Below, piece by piece: positions 44,182 through 53,467 of a DNA stretch of 64,000 nucleotides (its first letter is position 1; every line of letters starts with the position of its first letter). The notes beneath the pieces were generated by a model. The model ran no database searches and was not told where the DNA came from. It saw only the letters and a program-made list of their open reading frames with translations. The position numbers were made by a program, and so were the translations under genes. The stretch spans positions 17,584-81,583 of the forward strand of contig NZ_JAHCQH010000025.1 in the NCBI RefSeq assembly GCF_018449475.1, in the 5' to 3' direction. The stretch comes from Ancylobacter radicis. GTDB lineage: Bacteria; Pseudomonadota; Alphaproteobacteria; Rhizobiales; Xanthobacteraceae.

Positions 44182-45843
44182 ATGATCGGTCGCGAGCAGC
44201 TCGAAATGCTTTTGAGCAACCTGCGCCAGCTCGGCGCACGGCGCCTGATCGCGCTCGGTCTCATCGGCCTGACCGTCCTCGGCGCCATCGGCCTCGGCGC
44301 CTATTTTCTCAGCCGGCCGACCACCGAGACGCTCTATGCCAACCTCAACCGCGAGGACGTGACGCGGATCGGCGGCGCGCTCAAGGATTCCGGCATCGCC
44401 TTCGACGTCAATTCGGACGGCACCTCCGTGCTGGTGGCACCGGCCGACACGGCCCGCGCCCGCATGCTGCTGGCCGAGAAGGGCCTGCCGCAAAGCTCCA
44501 GCTCCGGCTACGAACTGTTCAACGACGTCAATTCGCTCGGCCTCACTTCCTTCATGCAGGAAGTCACCAAGGTCCGCGCGCTGGAAGGCGAACTCGCCCG
44601 CACCATCCAGACCATGAAGGGCGTGAAGGCCGCGCGCGTGCACATCGTGCTGCCGGACCGCGCCTCCTTCCGCCGCGAGCAGCAGCAGGCGTCCGCCTCC
44701 GTCGTCATCCGCACCGAGGATGCGGCGGACGATTCCGCCGCCGACGCCATCCGCCATCTCGTCGCCGCGGCCCTGCCCGGCATGAAGATGGATTCCGTCA
44801 CGGTGCTGAACACCGAGGGCGCGGTGCTGGCCGCCGGCGACGACCCGGCCAATGCCGCCGCGGGCAAGAAGTCGGTGCTGCAGGATCAGGTCAATCGCGA
44901 CACCGAGGCCAAGATCCGCCGCGCGCTCACGCCCTATCTCGGCATCGACAATTTCCAGATCAGCGTCTCCACCCGGCTCGACACCGACCGCGTGACGATG
45001 AACGAGACGACCTTCGATCCGGCCTCCAAGACCGAACGCTCCGTGCGCGTCATCAAGGAGACCGGCACCTCGCAGAACCGCTCCCAGCAGCAGCCGGCCG
45101 GCGTGCAGCAGAACATCCCCCAGCAGCAGGCGGACGGCGCTGGCGGCAACAACTCCAATGAAGAGAACAACCGGCGCGAGGAGCTGACCAATTTCGAGAT
45201 TTCCTCGCGCCGCACCGAGACGGTGCGCGAGGGCTTCACGGTCGAAAACCTGTCCATCGCCATTCTGGTGAATCGGGCCCGGCTCAGCGCCACCGGCGAG
45301 GGGCAGGACGCCGTGCCGCTCGAGACGCAGATCTATGAGATCGAGCAGCTCGCTGGCGCCGCCGCCGGTTTCGACAAGGCGCGCGGCGACAAGCTGAAGG
45401 TCTCCGCCGTCGCCTTCGCCGCCGGCAATGGCGAGCTGGAGCCCGTGCCGCCGCTGAGCTGGACCGATGTGCTGATGCGCCAGGCCGGGACGCTGGTCAA
45501 CGCCGCGACGATCCTCATCGTCGCCGCCCTGCTGATCTGGTTCGGCCTCCGGCCCGCCGTGCGCGCCATTGTCACGCGGCCCGAGGAGGCCGAGGCGATC
45601 GAGGCCGCCATGCTGGCCGGCCCGGCCGGCGCCATGGGTGAACTGCCCGCTCCCGAAAGCGCCGAGCGCCCGCCCGGCGTGCCCGGCATCCCCGGCGTGA
45701 GCGACCCGGTGAACCTGATCGAGGACCTCACCAGCAAGATGAACCGATCGCCGCAGAAGCGGCTGGAGCAGATCGTCGACTTCGATGAGGAGCAGGCCGC
45801 CGCCATCCTGCGGCAGTGGCTGCAGAAAGAGGCTCGCGCCTGA
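44182..45843 (+). CDS. fliF: Flagellar MS-ring protein FliF
   Basis: 553 residues, standard length. Transmembrane helices near 26-48 and 433-455. Ring-building motifs are present: ETLYANLNREDVTRIGGALKDSGIAF, SSGYELFNDVNSLGLTSFMQEVTKVRALEGELARTIQTMKGVKAARVHIVLP. The C-terminal FliG-binding tail (RLEQIVDFDEEQAAAILRQWLQ) is intact. ATG 44182 chosen; a longer frame upstream adds Pro/Gly-rich residues with no ribosome site. Stop overlaps fliH (TGATG). Confidence 0.95.
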   Translation: MIGREQLEMLLSNLRQLGARRLIALGLIGLTVLGAIGLGAYFLSRPTTETLYANLNREDVTRIGGALKDSGIAFDVNSDGTSVLVAPADTARARMLLAEKGLPQSSSSGYELFNDVNSLGLTSFMQEVTKVRALEGELARTIQTMKGVKAARVHIVLPDRASFRREQQQASASVVIRTEDAADDSAADAIRHLVAAALPGMKMDSVTVLNTEGAVLAAGDDPANAAAGKKSVLQDQVNRDTEAKIRRALTPYLGIDNFQISVSTRLDTDRVTMNETTFDPASKTERSVRVIKETGTSQNRSQQQPAGVQQNIPQQQADGAGGNNSNEENNRREELTNFEISSRRTETVREGFTVENLSIAILVNRARLSATGEGQDAVPLETQIYEIEQLAGAAAGFDKARGDKLKVSAVAFAAGNGELEPVPPLSWTDVLMRQAGTLVNAATILIVAALLIWFGLRPAVRAIVTRPEEAEAIEAAMLAGPAGAMGELPAPESAERPPGVPGIPGVSDPVNLIEDLTSKMNRSPQKRLEQIVDFDEEQAAAILRQWLQKEARA

Positions 45844-46502
45844 TGCACATGCTGATCGGTCACCTCCACGATTTCACCCACAGGCTGCCGCGCCGCCCCG
45901 GCGGCGAGGCGTCGAATCCGGCCCTCGCCCTCATGGCTCCGGCCGCGCCGGTGGCGCCCTCCGCCGCGGCCGCGCGCCCGGCCGCCAATCCCGGACCGGA
46001 CCTCACGGCCATCGCCGCCCAGGCCACCGCTGAAGGGCGGCTGGCGGGCGAAGCCGAGGCGCGCATCGCCTATGAGCGCCAGCGCAGCGAGGACATGGCG
46101 CGCACCGAGGAGCGTATCGCGCAGGAGCGGCTCGGCTGGGTGGAACAGGAGAGCGAGCGCCTCGCCGCCGCCATCGACTCCGGCCTCGTCTCGCTGCGGG
46201 AGGAACTCGCCGACAGCCTTGCCCGCGTCATCGGCCCGTTCCTGCTCGGCGCCGTGCGCGAGCAGGCGCTCGCCGAGATGGCCACGCTCATCAATGACAC
46301 GCTGTCCGGCGGCGACGCCCCGGTCATGCGCGTCACCGGCGCGCCCGATCTGATCGAGCAGTTGCGCGGCCGGATCGACCCGCGCGCACCCGTGACCTTC
46401 GAGCCCGGCCCGGAGAGCGAAGTGGTGGTGGTCGCCGGCGCGACGACATTGGAAACCCAGATTCAAGCCTGGGCGGCGCGGCTCGGCGCCGTCGGAGAAT
46501 AA
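45843..46502 (+). CDS. fliH: Flagellar assembly protein FliH-like (FliI regulator)
   Basis: 219 residues. Ala/Pro-rich N-terminus, then a long charged helix (AQATAEGRLAGEAEARIAYERQRSEDMARTEERIAQERLGWVEQESERLAAAI, about 58-115) and a V-ATPase-E-like C-terminal part, as in FliH/YscL. It binds FliI and the C-ring. FliH sequences vary widely; position between fliF and motB supports the call. Confidence 0.8.
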   Translation: MHMLIGHLHDFTHRLPRRPGGEASNPALALMAPAAPVAPSAAAARPAANPGPDLTAIAAQATAEGRLAGEAEARIAYERQRSEDMARTEERIAQERLGWVEQESERLAAAIDSGLVSLREELADSLARVIGPFLLGAVREQALAEMATLINDTLSGGDAPVMRVTGAPDLIEQLRGRIDPRAPVTFEPGPESEVVVVAGATTLETQIQAWAARLGAVGE

Positions 46503-46507
46503 GCGCA

Positions 46508-47770
46508 ATGGCCGAGGGTGGGCACGAACTCATCATCATCAAGCGGTACGAGGAAGAGGAGCACGAGCATCATTCGAGCGCCTGGAAGGTCGCTCATGCC
46601 GACTTCATGACCGCGATGATGGCGTTCTTCCTGATCATGTGGCTGATCAACGTCACCGACAAGGATGTGCGCAAGGCGATCGCCAACTACTTCAACCCGG
46701 TCAATCTCTCGGACAGCGTCAGCGAGCGGAAGGGTCTCAACGACCCCGAGGACATCAAGGACAACGGCACCTCCGCCGATGGCGAGTCCATGTCGACGCT
46801 GAAGAACACCGTCGGCGAGGGCACCGGCGCCGGCGACGACGTGCAGCAGGGCAAGGCCGAGCGCACCCTGTTCCAGGATCCCTATGCCGTGCTGGCGCAG
46901 ATCGCCTCCGAGGCTCCGCCGAACACCCCGACCTCGCCCGACGCAGCGATCGGCGACATCGCCCCCACCGGCGCGGGAAGCGGCGAGCAGCATCGCGACC
47001 CGTTTGATCCGGTCTACTGGCAGATGAATTCCGCGCCGAAGGCGCGAAAGATCGCCAACGCCAACGGCATGTCCGAGCAGCAGGGCACGAAGCCCGATGC
47101 CAGCGGGCCGCCCAGCGGCGAAGCGGCCGATCCGGCCGAGGCGATCGCCGATCCGCAGGTCGGACCGGACGAGGCCGCGACGATGGGCGGCGCCACCGCT
47201 CTCACCTCCCCTGCGCAGGAGACCTCCACCCCCGGCCTCGCGCCCAAGGCTTCCGGTCCCAAGCCCGACGCCACCGGCGCCCAGCCGGCCGGCGCGAGCA
47301 AGGTCGATACGCTTGGCACGCTGGAGCAGCAGGTCCGGGCCGACATCACCGAGGCCATGGGACAGGCGGTTGGCCCTCAAGTGGAGGTTCGCCGCACCAG
47401 GGACGGCGTGGTCATCAGCCTCACCGACGACATCGACTTCAGCATGTTCCCCGTCGGCTCGGCCGTGCCCGACGCCAAGCTGGTCAATGCCATGGCGAAG
47501 ATCGCCAAGACGATTTCCGCCCGGTCCGGCGAGGTCGTCATTCGCGGGCATACCGACGGGCGCCCCTTCCGCTCGTCCAATTACGACAACTGGCAGCTCT
47601 CCAGCGCCCGCGCCAACATCGCCCACTACATGCTGGTGCGCGGCGGGCTCGACGAGAAGCGCATCGGCAAGATCGAGGGTTTTGCCGACCGCAGCCTGAA
47701 GAACAAGGCGGACCCGAACGCACCGGAAAACCGCCGCATCGAAATCGTTCTGCGGGAGCCCACGCCATGA
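46508..47770 (+). CDS. motB: Flagellar motor stator protein MotB
   Basis: 420 residues, longer than E. coli MotB (308). A charged N-terminus, then a single transmembrane helix (about 30-50) with proton-binding Asp32 (HADFMTAMMAFFLIMWLIN). A long, probably disordered periplasmic linker (about 75-285) leads to the OmpA-like peptidoglycan-binding domain (GHTDGRPFRSSNYDNWQLSSARA). Anchors the stator. Overlaps motC by four bases. Confidence 0.96.
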   Translation: MAEGGHELIIIKRYEEEEHEHHSSAWKVAHADFMTAMMAFFLIMWLINVTDKDVRKAIANYFNPVNLSDSVSERKGLNDPEDIKDNGTSADGESMSTLKNTVGEGTGAGDDVQQGKAERTLFQDPYAVLAQIASEAPPNTPTSPDAAIGDIAPTGAGSGEQHRDPFDPVYWQMNSAPKARKIANANGMSEQQGTKPDASGPPSGEAADPAEAIADPQVGPDEAATMGGATALTSPAQETSTPGLAPKASGPKPDATGAQPAGASKVDTLGTLEQQVRADITEAMGQAVGPQVEVRRTRDGVVISLTDDIDFSMFPVGSAVPDAKLVNAMAKIAKTISARSGEVVIRGHTDGRPFRSSNYDNWQLSSARANIAHYMLVRGGLDEKRIGKIEGFADRSLKNKADPNAPENRRIEIVLREPTP

Positions 47771-49767
47771 ATCTCGCCATCAGCCATGTCGTCAGCCACG
47801 TCATGCGCGCCGTCACCCGCCATGTCATTCGCCATGTCATCCGACCGGCCGCCCTGCTGACCCTTGCCCTGCTGTCACCCGCCGCCTTTGCCGAAGACGA
47901 CCCCTGGGCGGATATGCGGGCACTCGAATCCTCCGCCTCGCCTTCGCCGGTGGTGTCGACGCAGCCGCGCCGGCCCCGCCCGCTGCCGGCCACGGCGCCG
48001 CTGCCGCCGGTCCGCCCCCTGCCCTATGACGACGCCGGACAGCCGGCGACCCTGGTCCCGACCGTCGCCGAGACCGCCCCGGAGGCGGAAGCGGAGACCG
48101 ATCGCGAAGCCGCGACCGATCCTGACGCGCCGCAGCCGGCCGCCCTGGTGCCACCCCCTGTCGACCTGGTTCCGCCCGCAGATCCGGCGCCGCCGGCAGA
48201 GCTGATCACCGCCATGCGCCCCGCCGCCGCCTCGTCCCTCTCATGGGAGATGATCAGCGCGCCCCTGGCGTCGCTCTTTCCCCCGGCTTTCGCCGCCGAG
48301 CTGGAGCCGAACGGTGCCGCGCTGGTCCCGGCCGATTTTCCTGCCGTGACGAACGCGCCGGCGGCGCCGCAAACCGCCCCGCAAGCCGAAGCGCAGCCCG
48401 AGGCCCAAGCGGTCTCGCCGGCAGCCAATGCCCCGCGGGAAATCACGCTCGCCATGGGAGAGGTTCCCTCCGAAGCGGCGCAGGCGGAGGCCAAAGCGAC
48501 AGAAGCCGAGCCGGACAAGGTGAGCGCCGCCGCGTCCCGCGAAGCCAAATCCGACGAGGCCGAAACCGGTGACGGCAAGGCTGACGGCGACAAGGCTGAC
48601 GACGGCAAGGCCGAGCCCGAGGCGGCGCCCGCCCCGCCGCTTTATCGCGAGCTACGCGAATTGCAGCGCCTTCAGGACCGGATGGCGCGGGGCGATGCCA
48701 GTGCGCTTCCCGAGCAGAACGCGCTGCTTGAAGCCATTGACGAGCAGTTCCGCAGCGCCGACCCCAGCGTCTGGAAAGACCCGAACAATGCGCGGGCGCT
48801 GGTGGTCTATGTGCTCAGCGGCGGCAATCCCAAGACGCTGCGCGCCATCCTCGCCAATGGCGCGGACCCGGCTATCGACCCGCGCCTGGTGCGCGGCGCC
48901 GTGGCCTATGTCGAAGGACGGGAATCAGACGCGATCAAGGATCTCGGCGAGATCGACGCCCGCACTCTGCCGGCAAGCCTCGCCGGACAGGTGGCGCTGG
49001 CGCAGGCGGCTCTATGGGTGCGCAGGGATCAGGCCCGCGCCGCCATTCTGCTGGATCAGGCCCGCATCCTCGCGCCCGGCACGCTGGTGGAGGAGGGCGC
49101 GCTGCGCCGGGCCATTCTGGTCGCCGCGCAGGGCAATGATCTCGTCGCCTTTGAGCGCCTGACGGCGACCTATCTCGGCCGCTTCCGCCATTCGGTCTAT
49201 GCCGGCAATTTCCGCCAGCGTTTTGCCGCCGCGCTGACCCGCATGAGCTTCATCGACAATGCGGAGGAGTTTCACCGCATCGACGACGTGCTGCGCCAGA
49301 TCGAGCCGGAAGGGCGCCGCGACATCCTCCTGACCGTGGCGCAGGGCGCGGTCGTTCAGGGCAAGACCGGCGCCGCGATCATGGCCGCCGACCGCGTGCT
49401 CAAGGCCGCGCCGGTCGCCAGCCTCGACGCGCAGCGCGCCACGCTTTATCGCGGCGCCGCCATGGCCGCCTCCGCCACTGACTATGAAACCGCCGCGCTC
49501 CAGCTGCGCGGCGTGAGCCACGACCGGCTCTCGCCCCCGGACGCGCAATTGCTCGACGCCGCCCTCACGGTCGTCGGCTCGATCGAGCAGGCGGCGAATG
49601 TGCCGGCGCCGGCTCCGCTCGCACAGGCCCCCTCCACTGCGGCCGCCGACGCGGCGTCGGATACCCCCGCGGCCAACCCGTCGGGCGAGGACGACAGCAC
49701 AGCCATGGTCAAGGCCCGCGACCTGCTGGGCAGCACCGATCAGCTTCTCACGGAGGCGCCGCTATGA
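47767..49767 (+). CDS. motC: Periplasmic motility protein MotC (extended form)
   Basis: 666 residues; the Sinorhizobium protein is, from memory, roughly 430. A signal peptide (LLTLALLSPAAFA, cut near residue 43) is preceded by an odd leader of HVxR-type tetrads. Then a roughly 240-residue Pro/Ala/Glu-rich linker (about 50-285), and a helical MotC core (YRELRELQRLQDRMARGDASALPEQNALLEAIDEQF...). MotC binds the MotB periplasmic domain. The order motB-motC-fliK is the same as in rhizobia. ATG 47767 overlaps the motB stop; ATG 47803 would remove part of the leader only. Confidence 0.87.
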   Translation: MNLAISHVVSHVMRAVTRHVIRHVIRPAALLTLALLSPAAFAEDDPWADMRALESSASPSPVVSTQPRRPRPLPATAPLPPVRPLPYDDAGQPATLVPTVAETAPEAEAETDREAATDPDAPQPAALVPPPVDLVPPADPAPPAELITAMRPAAASSLSWEMISAPLASLFPPAFAAELEPNGAALVPADFPAVTNAPAAPQTAPQAEAQPEAQAVSPAANAPREITLAMGEVPSEAAQAEAKATEAEPDKVSAAASREAKSDEAETGDGKADGDKADDGKAEPEAAPAPPLYRELRELQRLQDRMARGDASALPEQNALLEAIDEQFRSADPSVWKDPNNARALVVYVLSGGNPKTLRAILANGADPAIDPRLVRGAVAYVEGRESDAIKDLGEIDARTLPASLAGQVALAQAALWVRRDQARAAILLDQARILAPGTLVEEGALRRAILVAAQGNDLVAFERLTATYLGRFRHSVYAGNFRQRFAAALTRMSFIDNAEEFHRIDDVLRQIEPEGRRDILLTVAQGAVVQGKTGAAIMAADRVLKAAPVASLDAQRATLYRGAAMAASATDYETAALQLRGVSHDRLSPPDAQLLDAALTVVGSIEQAANVPAPAPLAQAPSTAAADAASDTPAANPSGEDDSTAMVKARDLLGSTDQLLTEAPL

Positions 49768-51365
49768 TCCCTCTCATGCTCCGGCCCACCGCCAGCGGCG
49801 CGGCGCCGGACGAGCCACGCGCCCGCGGCGACAAACCGGCCGATGCCGGCGATTTCGGCGATCTGCTCAGTGCCATAGCCGAGGAAACCGGGCAGCGGCC
49901 CGGTAGCGCCCGGAACAAGGGCGATGGTTCCGCCCTGCCCGAAAGGGCGGCGGGCGAGCAGACCTCCGACTCGGCGCATGAGACCGAAGGACTGCGTCGC
50001 ACGGTGGCCGCGAATGGCGAACACCGCACCTGGCAGGATCGGCTTGCCGCACTGCTTCACCCGGCGTCAGGCGAGACGCAGGAGACGGCACCGGGCTCGC
50101 TCGCGCCCGACAGCGATGTGGCGGCGGGAGCGGACGGGAACGCGGCGAAAGAGGCCGCAGACGGACCGGCAACCGAGATTCTCCCCCACCGGAACATTCG
50201 GCCGGCCGGGCGCGAGCATCCGACCGCGCCCGTTCCGCTGGATACGGCGCTGCCGCCCGAGCCGGTCGAGAGAGTGGCCGACGACACCCTTCTGACAGCC
50301 GATGAAACATATCCCGAACCGGAAGAGACCCCGGCGCCGGCCGATCCCCATTCCACCACCGGCGCCGAGATGCTGGCGGCGACCTCGCGCGCCCTACCCT
50401 CCGCCGCACCCCCCGCCCAGACACAGACCGCCGGCACGCTCGACGAGCGGGCGAGCATGGCTGGCGAAACGCCGGCGGCCCCCGACAACGCACCCGAGGC
50501 GCCGATCGCGACGCTGCCGCTGCGTATCCTGCTGCGCGAGACCCATTTCGCGCCGGTGACGCCGTTCGACGTCAGCCAGCCCTCGACCGGCCTCACCGGC
50601 CTCCCCCCCGCGCCCGCGAGCGCGGCGGCCGGGAAGGATACGGGGAGCTTCCGCCTGCCCGATCCGGCAGCTCATCCGGCATCCGAGGATAACGCCCTTC
50701 CCGCCGATCCATCGGCCGGGCGGGAGACGCGGCTGAATGATGTGGTGGTCCCGATGGCGCGCCGTGACGAGGCGCGGGCCGCAGGCCGGGATTCCAGCCT
50801 GCCCGCCTCGGGCCCACAGTTGGACACCACCCCCGCCGCCATGGCCGGCCAGGTGGCGGCGTCCGTGCCGTCGGCCCCGCTCGCCCCGACAGGCACGCCG
50901 GCCGATCAGGTCGGCGCTGCGATCCAGCGAGCCGGTGCTTTGCCGCTCGGCGGCGCGCCCGCCTTCGAGGCCTCGGCACGCGGACCCGTGCGCATTCTGG
51001 AAATCCAGCTTCATCCGGTCGAGCTTGGCGTCGTCACGGTGCGCCTGCGCAATGGGCGCAACGGGCTGGAAGTCCGGGTTCAGGCCGCCCGCGCGGAGAC
51101 CGCCCAGCTTCTCGCACAGGACCGCACGGCGCTGCTCGCCAGCCTCACCGAGCAGGGCCATGTGGCCGCCGATCTCACCATTACCTCCCTCACCGCCTCG
51201 GCCGGACTCACCGGACACGATGCACGGGGCCTGCCCTCGTCCACCTGGCCCGCGCCGGATGAGGGCGATTCCGACGGCCGCCAGCAGCATTCCGGCGCGC
51301 GACGCGATGGACGACAGAATGACACCCCGGCTCAACGCGATACTGACGACGGCGCTTCTGAGTAG
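49764..51365 (+). CDS. fliK: Flagellar hook-length control protein FliK
   Basis: 533 residues. Mostly low-complexity Pro/Ala/Glu-rich sequence (the ruler part) with a recognisable C-terminal FliK domain at about 410-485 (LEIQLHPVELGVVTVRLRNGRNGLEVRVQAARAETAQLLAQDRTALLASLTEQGHVAADLTITSL). It measures hook length and triggers the FlhB switch. ATGA overlap with motC; the next gene begins inside its 3' end. Confidence 0.9.
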   Translation: MIPLMLRPTASGAAPDEPRARGDKPADAGDFGDLLSAIAEETGQRPGSARNKGDGSALPERAAGEQTSDSAHETEGLRRTVAANGEHRTWQDRLAALLHPASGETQETAPGSLAPDSDVAAGADGNAAKEAADGPATEILPHRNIRPAGREHPTAPVPLDTALPPEPVERVADDTLLTADETYPEPEETPAPADPHSTTGAEMLAATSRALPSAAPPAQTQTAGTLDERASMAGETPAAPDNAPEAPIATLPLRILLRETHFAPVTPFDVSQPSTGLTGLPPAPASAAAGKDTGSFRLPDPAAHPASEDNALPADPSAGRETRLNDVVVPMARRDEARAAGRDSSLPASGPQLDTTPAAMAGQVAASVPSAPLAPTGTPADQVGAAIQRAGALPLGGAPAFEASARGPVRILEIQLHPVELGVVTVRLRNGRNGLEVRVQAARAETAQLLAQDRTALLASLTEQGHVAADLTITSLTASAGLTGHDARGLPSSTWPAPDEGDSDGRQQHSGARRDGRQNDTPAQRDTDDGASE

Positions 51366-51882
51366 CCTCGCCCTGGTGACACCAGCGGCGGCTCTCGGCC
51401 CGTGCGAAGCGGCGATGCAGCGCGCCTCGGCACGCCATAACGTGCCGCTGGCGATCCTCTATGCGGTGGGGCTGACGGAAACCGGCGGCGCCGGCCATCT
51501 CAAGCCCTATGCCATGAATGCCGGCGGCAAGAGCTATATCGCCTCGAGCGCCGCCGAAGGCGTGCGCAAGCTTGAGGAATTCCGCGCCGGCGGCGTGAAG
51601 CTGGTCGATCTCGGCTGCATGCAGATCAATCATCACTGGCACGGCGAGAAATTCGCCTCGCCTTTGCAGATGTTCGATCCCGAGCGGAATGTCGACTATG
51701 CCGCCCGCTTTCTCGCGGAGCTGAAGCAGCGCCATGGCAACTGGACCATGGCGGCGGCGCGCTACAATGCCGGCCCGAACAATGACCCGGCGCAGAAGCG
51801 TTATGTCTGCGCGGTGATCCGCAACCTGGTGCGCTCGGGCTTCGGCAGCTGGACCGCCCAGTCGCAGGCCTTCTGCGGCTAA
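51307..51882 (+). CDS. Lytic transglycosylase (SLT fold), probable rod-penetration enzyme
   Basis: 191 residues. Signal peptide, then an SLT domain with catalytic Glu near residue 58 (AVGLTETGG), the CMQINHHWHG loop and AARYNAGPNN motif. It cleaves peptidoglycan in the periplasm. It starts within fliK, so it belongs to the flagellar unit, and probably supplies the muramidase function missing from the short FlgJ at 18.3 kb (inference). ATG 51319 is an alternative start. Confidence 0.88.
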   Translation: MDDRMTPRLNAILTTALLSSLALVTPAAALGPCEAAMQRASARHNVPLAILYAVGLTETGGAGHLKPYAMNAGGKSYIASSAAEGVRKLEEFRAGGVKLVDLGCMQINHHWHGEKFASPLQMFDPERNVDYAARFLAELKQRHGNWTMAAARYNAGPNNDPAQKRYVCAVIRNLVRSGFGSWTAQSQAFCG

Positions 51883-51979
51883 TTTCACCCCCTCCCGTCA
51901 TCGCACACGCCCCGCGAAGTCGCCGGCGCCGCTTGCCGCCATTGCCGTGTCGTGCCGTCTCATCATTCCGCACAAACGA

Positions 51980-52011
51980 CAAAACCCGGCCGCGGGCGGC
52001 GCGGCCGGGTT
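51980..52011 (-). terminator. Terminator of cheZ
   Basis: A perfect 12-bp stem (51983-51994 with 52000-52011, 5-base loop). On the minus strand the stem ends in TT and runs into TTGTCGTTTG, so it fits a rho-independent terminator for cheZ. It lies 19 bases after the cheZ stop and may also stop plus-strand reading from the transglycosylase gene. Confidence 0.75.
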
Positions 52012-52030
52012 GGTGATGTGCCGTGCCGGA

Positions 52031-52777
52031 TCAGGCGAACAGCGAGTCGATGTCGTTCTGCGAGACGACGTTGGCCTCATCGGCCAGCGCCGGGCCGTTG
52101 AGCAGCGCCGCGTCGCCTTCGCGGCTGTCGCCGATCTCCTCGGCGATGCGGGCGATTTCCTGCTCCGCGCCCCAGATCTCGGCCATCCGCGCCATCTTCT
52201 CCTCGATGAAGATCATCAGTTGCACGACCTTGCGGATCCGCTGACCGCTAATGTCCTGGAAGTTGCACGCCTCGAAGATGCGGGTGGAATAGGCCTGGAT
52301 CGCCCGGGCGGTGGCCTTCTGGGAACCTTCGAGTTCCTCGATCAGGCTCGCCGCCGCGCCGTCGATGTTCTCGGCCATCTGCAGGATGTCCTCGGTCGCG
52401 GCCTCGGTATCGGCCACCACCGCATCCAGCTCGTCCGTGGCGCGGTTGAACTGCGCGCCCTTCACATTGGTGGTCTGGATCGAGGCGAGCTCGTGCTTGG
52501 TGCTGTCGATCGCCTCGCGGATCGCCTCGATGTCGAGCCACATCGACTTGGCGGGGCCACCTTGGCTGATTTCCGAACTGCGGTTGCGGTTGAAGCGCGC
52601 AAGCGTGTCCCGAAGCGCCTGAAGCTCCTCGAAGATGCGCTCCACCTGGGTCGCGATCGGGCCCGGGGGCGCGGGGGCGGCCGGGGGCGCCGGCGCGGGG
52701 GCGGCCGCGGCCGGTTCCGGCACGCCGGAGGGACCGGCATTCATCTCGATGCGGAAGGGTCGCCGAGTGGAAGACAT
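52031..52777 (-). CDS. cheZ: CheY-P phosphatase CheZ
   Basis: 248 residues. Pro/Ala-rich N-terminus, a long helical hairpin, and the catalytic motif Gln174-Asp175-Ile-Ser-Gly-Gln179 (NFQDISGQRIRKVV). The C-terminal helix NDIDSLFA matches the CheY-binding tail. It removes phosphate from CheY. Start at 52777, where TTGGAG lies 8 bases upstream; ATG 52804 has none. Diverges from cheY with a 179-base region between. Confidence 0.9.
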   Translation of the reverse strand: MSSTRRPFRIEMNAGPSGVPEPAAAAPAPAPPAAPAPPGPIATQVERIFEELQALRDTLARFNRNRSSEISQGGPAKSMWLDIEAIREAIDSTKHELASIQTTNVKGAQFNRATDELDAVVADTEAATEDILQMAENIDGAAASLIEELEGSQKATARAIQAYSTRIFEACNFQDISGQRIRKVVQLMIFIEEKMARMAEIWGAEQEIARIAEEIGDSREGDAALLNGPALADEANVVSQNDIDSLFA

Positions 52778-52858
52778 ACTATTCTCCAAGGATGCAGTAT
52801 TCATGTGAGATAATCTATAAGTCTAACGCGGCTTATCGGGAAGCACCCCCGCTTTAAC

Positions 52859-52877
52859 CTTGCAAGCTCCGCGCAAG
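52859..52877. promoter_or_regulatory. Inverted repeat in the cheZ-cheY divergent region
   Basis: CTTGC (52859-52863) and GCAAG (52873-52877) form a short dyad. On the minus strand it includes GCAAGGTT (52863-52856), the core of the 28-nt module, but without the CCAGCC or C-AG flanks and at another distance. Possible binding site; weak evidence. Confidence 0.3.
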
Positions 52878-52956
52878 CATCCGGTTTCAAAAAGAAAAGC
52901 AACGGCGGGGGCAGTCCCCGCGCTTGCAACGCAGCAGCTTAAGAACGGAGCGCAGA

Positions 52957-53340
52957 ATGGCCGTGGATTTGTCGATGCCGGTTCTTGTGGTCGACGATTA
53001 CAAGACCATGGTCCGGATCATCCGAAATCTGCTGAAGCAGATCGGGTTCGAGGACGTGGACGAGGCCGCCGATGGCACGGAGGCCCTGAGCAAGCTCAAG
53101 GAGCGCCAGTACGGGCTCGTGATATCGGATTGGAACATGGAGCCGATGACCGGCTACGAGCTGCTGAAGCAGGTTCGAGACGATTCCGCGCTCAATGCCC
53201 TCCCCTTCATCATGGTGACGGCGGAAGCCAAGTCGGAAAACGTCATTGCCGCGAAGAAGGCTGGCGTTAATAACTATATCGTCAAGCCCTTCAACGCCCA
53301 GACGCTGAAAAGCAAGATCGAGACTGTTTTCGAGGGGTGA
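52957..53340 (+). CDS. cheY: Chemotaxis response regulator CheY (copy 2)
   Basis: 127 residues. Asp13/Asp14, acceptor Asp58 (ISDWNMEPMTG), Thr88 and Lys110 are all present. Its SDWNMEPM motif and NNYIVKPF end are those of motor-binding CheYs, so it may be the one that acts at the switch, with copy 1 as modulator (inference). AACGGAG precedes ATG 52957. Paired with divergent cheZ; followed by a strong terminator. Confidence 0.95.
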   Translation: MAVDLSMPVLVVDDYKTMVRIIRNLLKQIGFEDVDEAADGTEALSKLKERQYGLVISDWNMEPMTGYELLKQVRDDSALNALPFIMVTAEAKSENVIAAKKAGVNNYIVKPFNAQTLKSKIETVFEG

Positions 53341-53370
53341 TTTCAGCCCCTTAATTACTTCTGAACGACA

Positions 53371-53416
53371 CAAAATAAAACGCCCTTCCGCCTGCGCGGG
53401 AGGGCGTTTTATTTTG
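53371..53416 (+). terminator. Strong terminator after cheY (symmetrical)
   Basis: A perfect 16-bp stem: 53371-53386 (CAAAATAAAACGCCCT) with 53401-53416. The T-rich 3' arm gives a rho-independent terminator for cheY; the A-rich 5' arm would make it work on the other strand too. It isolates cheY from ftcR. Confidence 0.92.
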
Positions 53417-53467
53417 CCCGGATCACTCCATTTTAGCTGTCATTCTGGTTGGGAACCAATTCCAAAT

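Noticed and set aside
50737..51306. N-terminal extension of the lytic transglycosylase into fliK
   Set aside because: Pro/Arg-rich shadow of fliK; the signal peptide starts at the chosen ATG.
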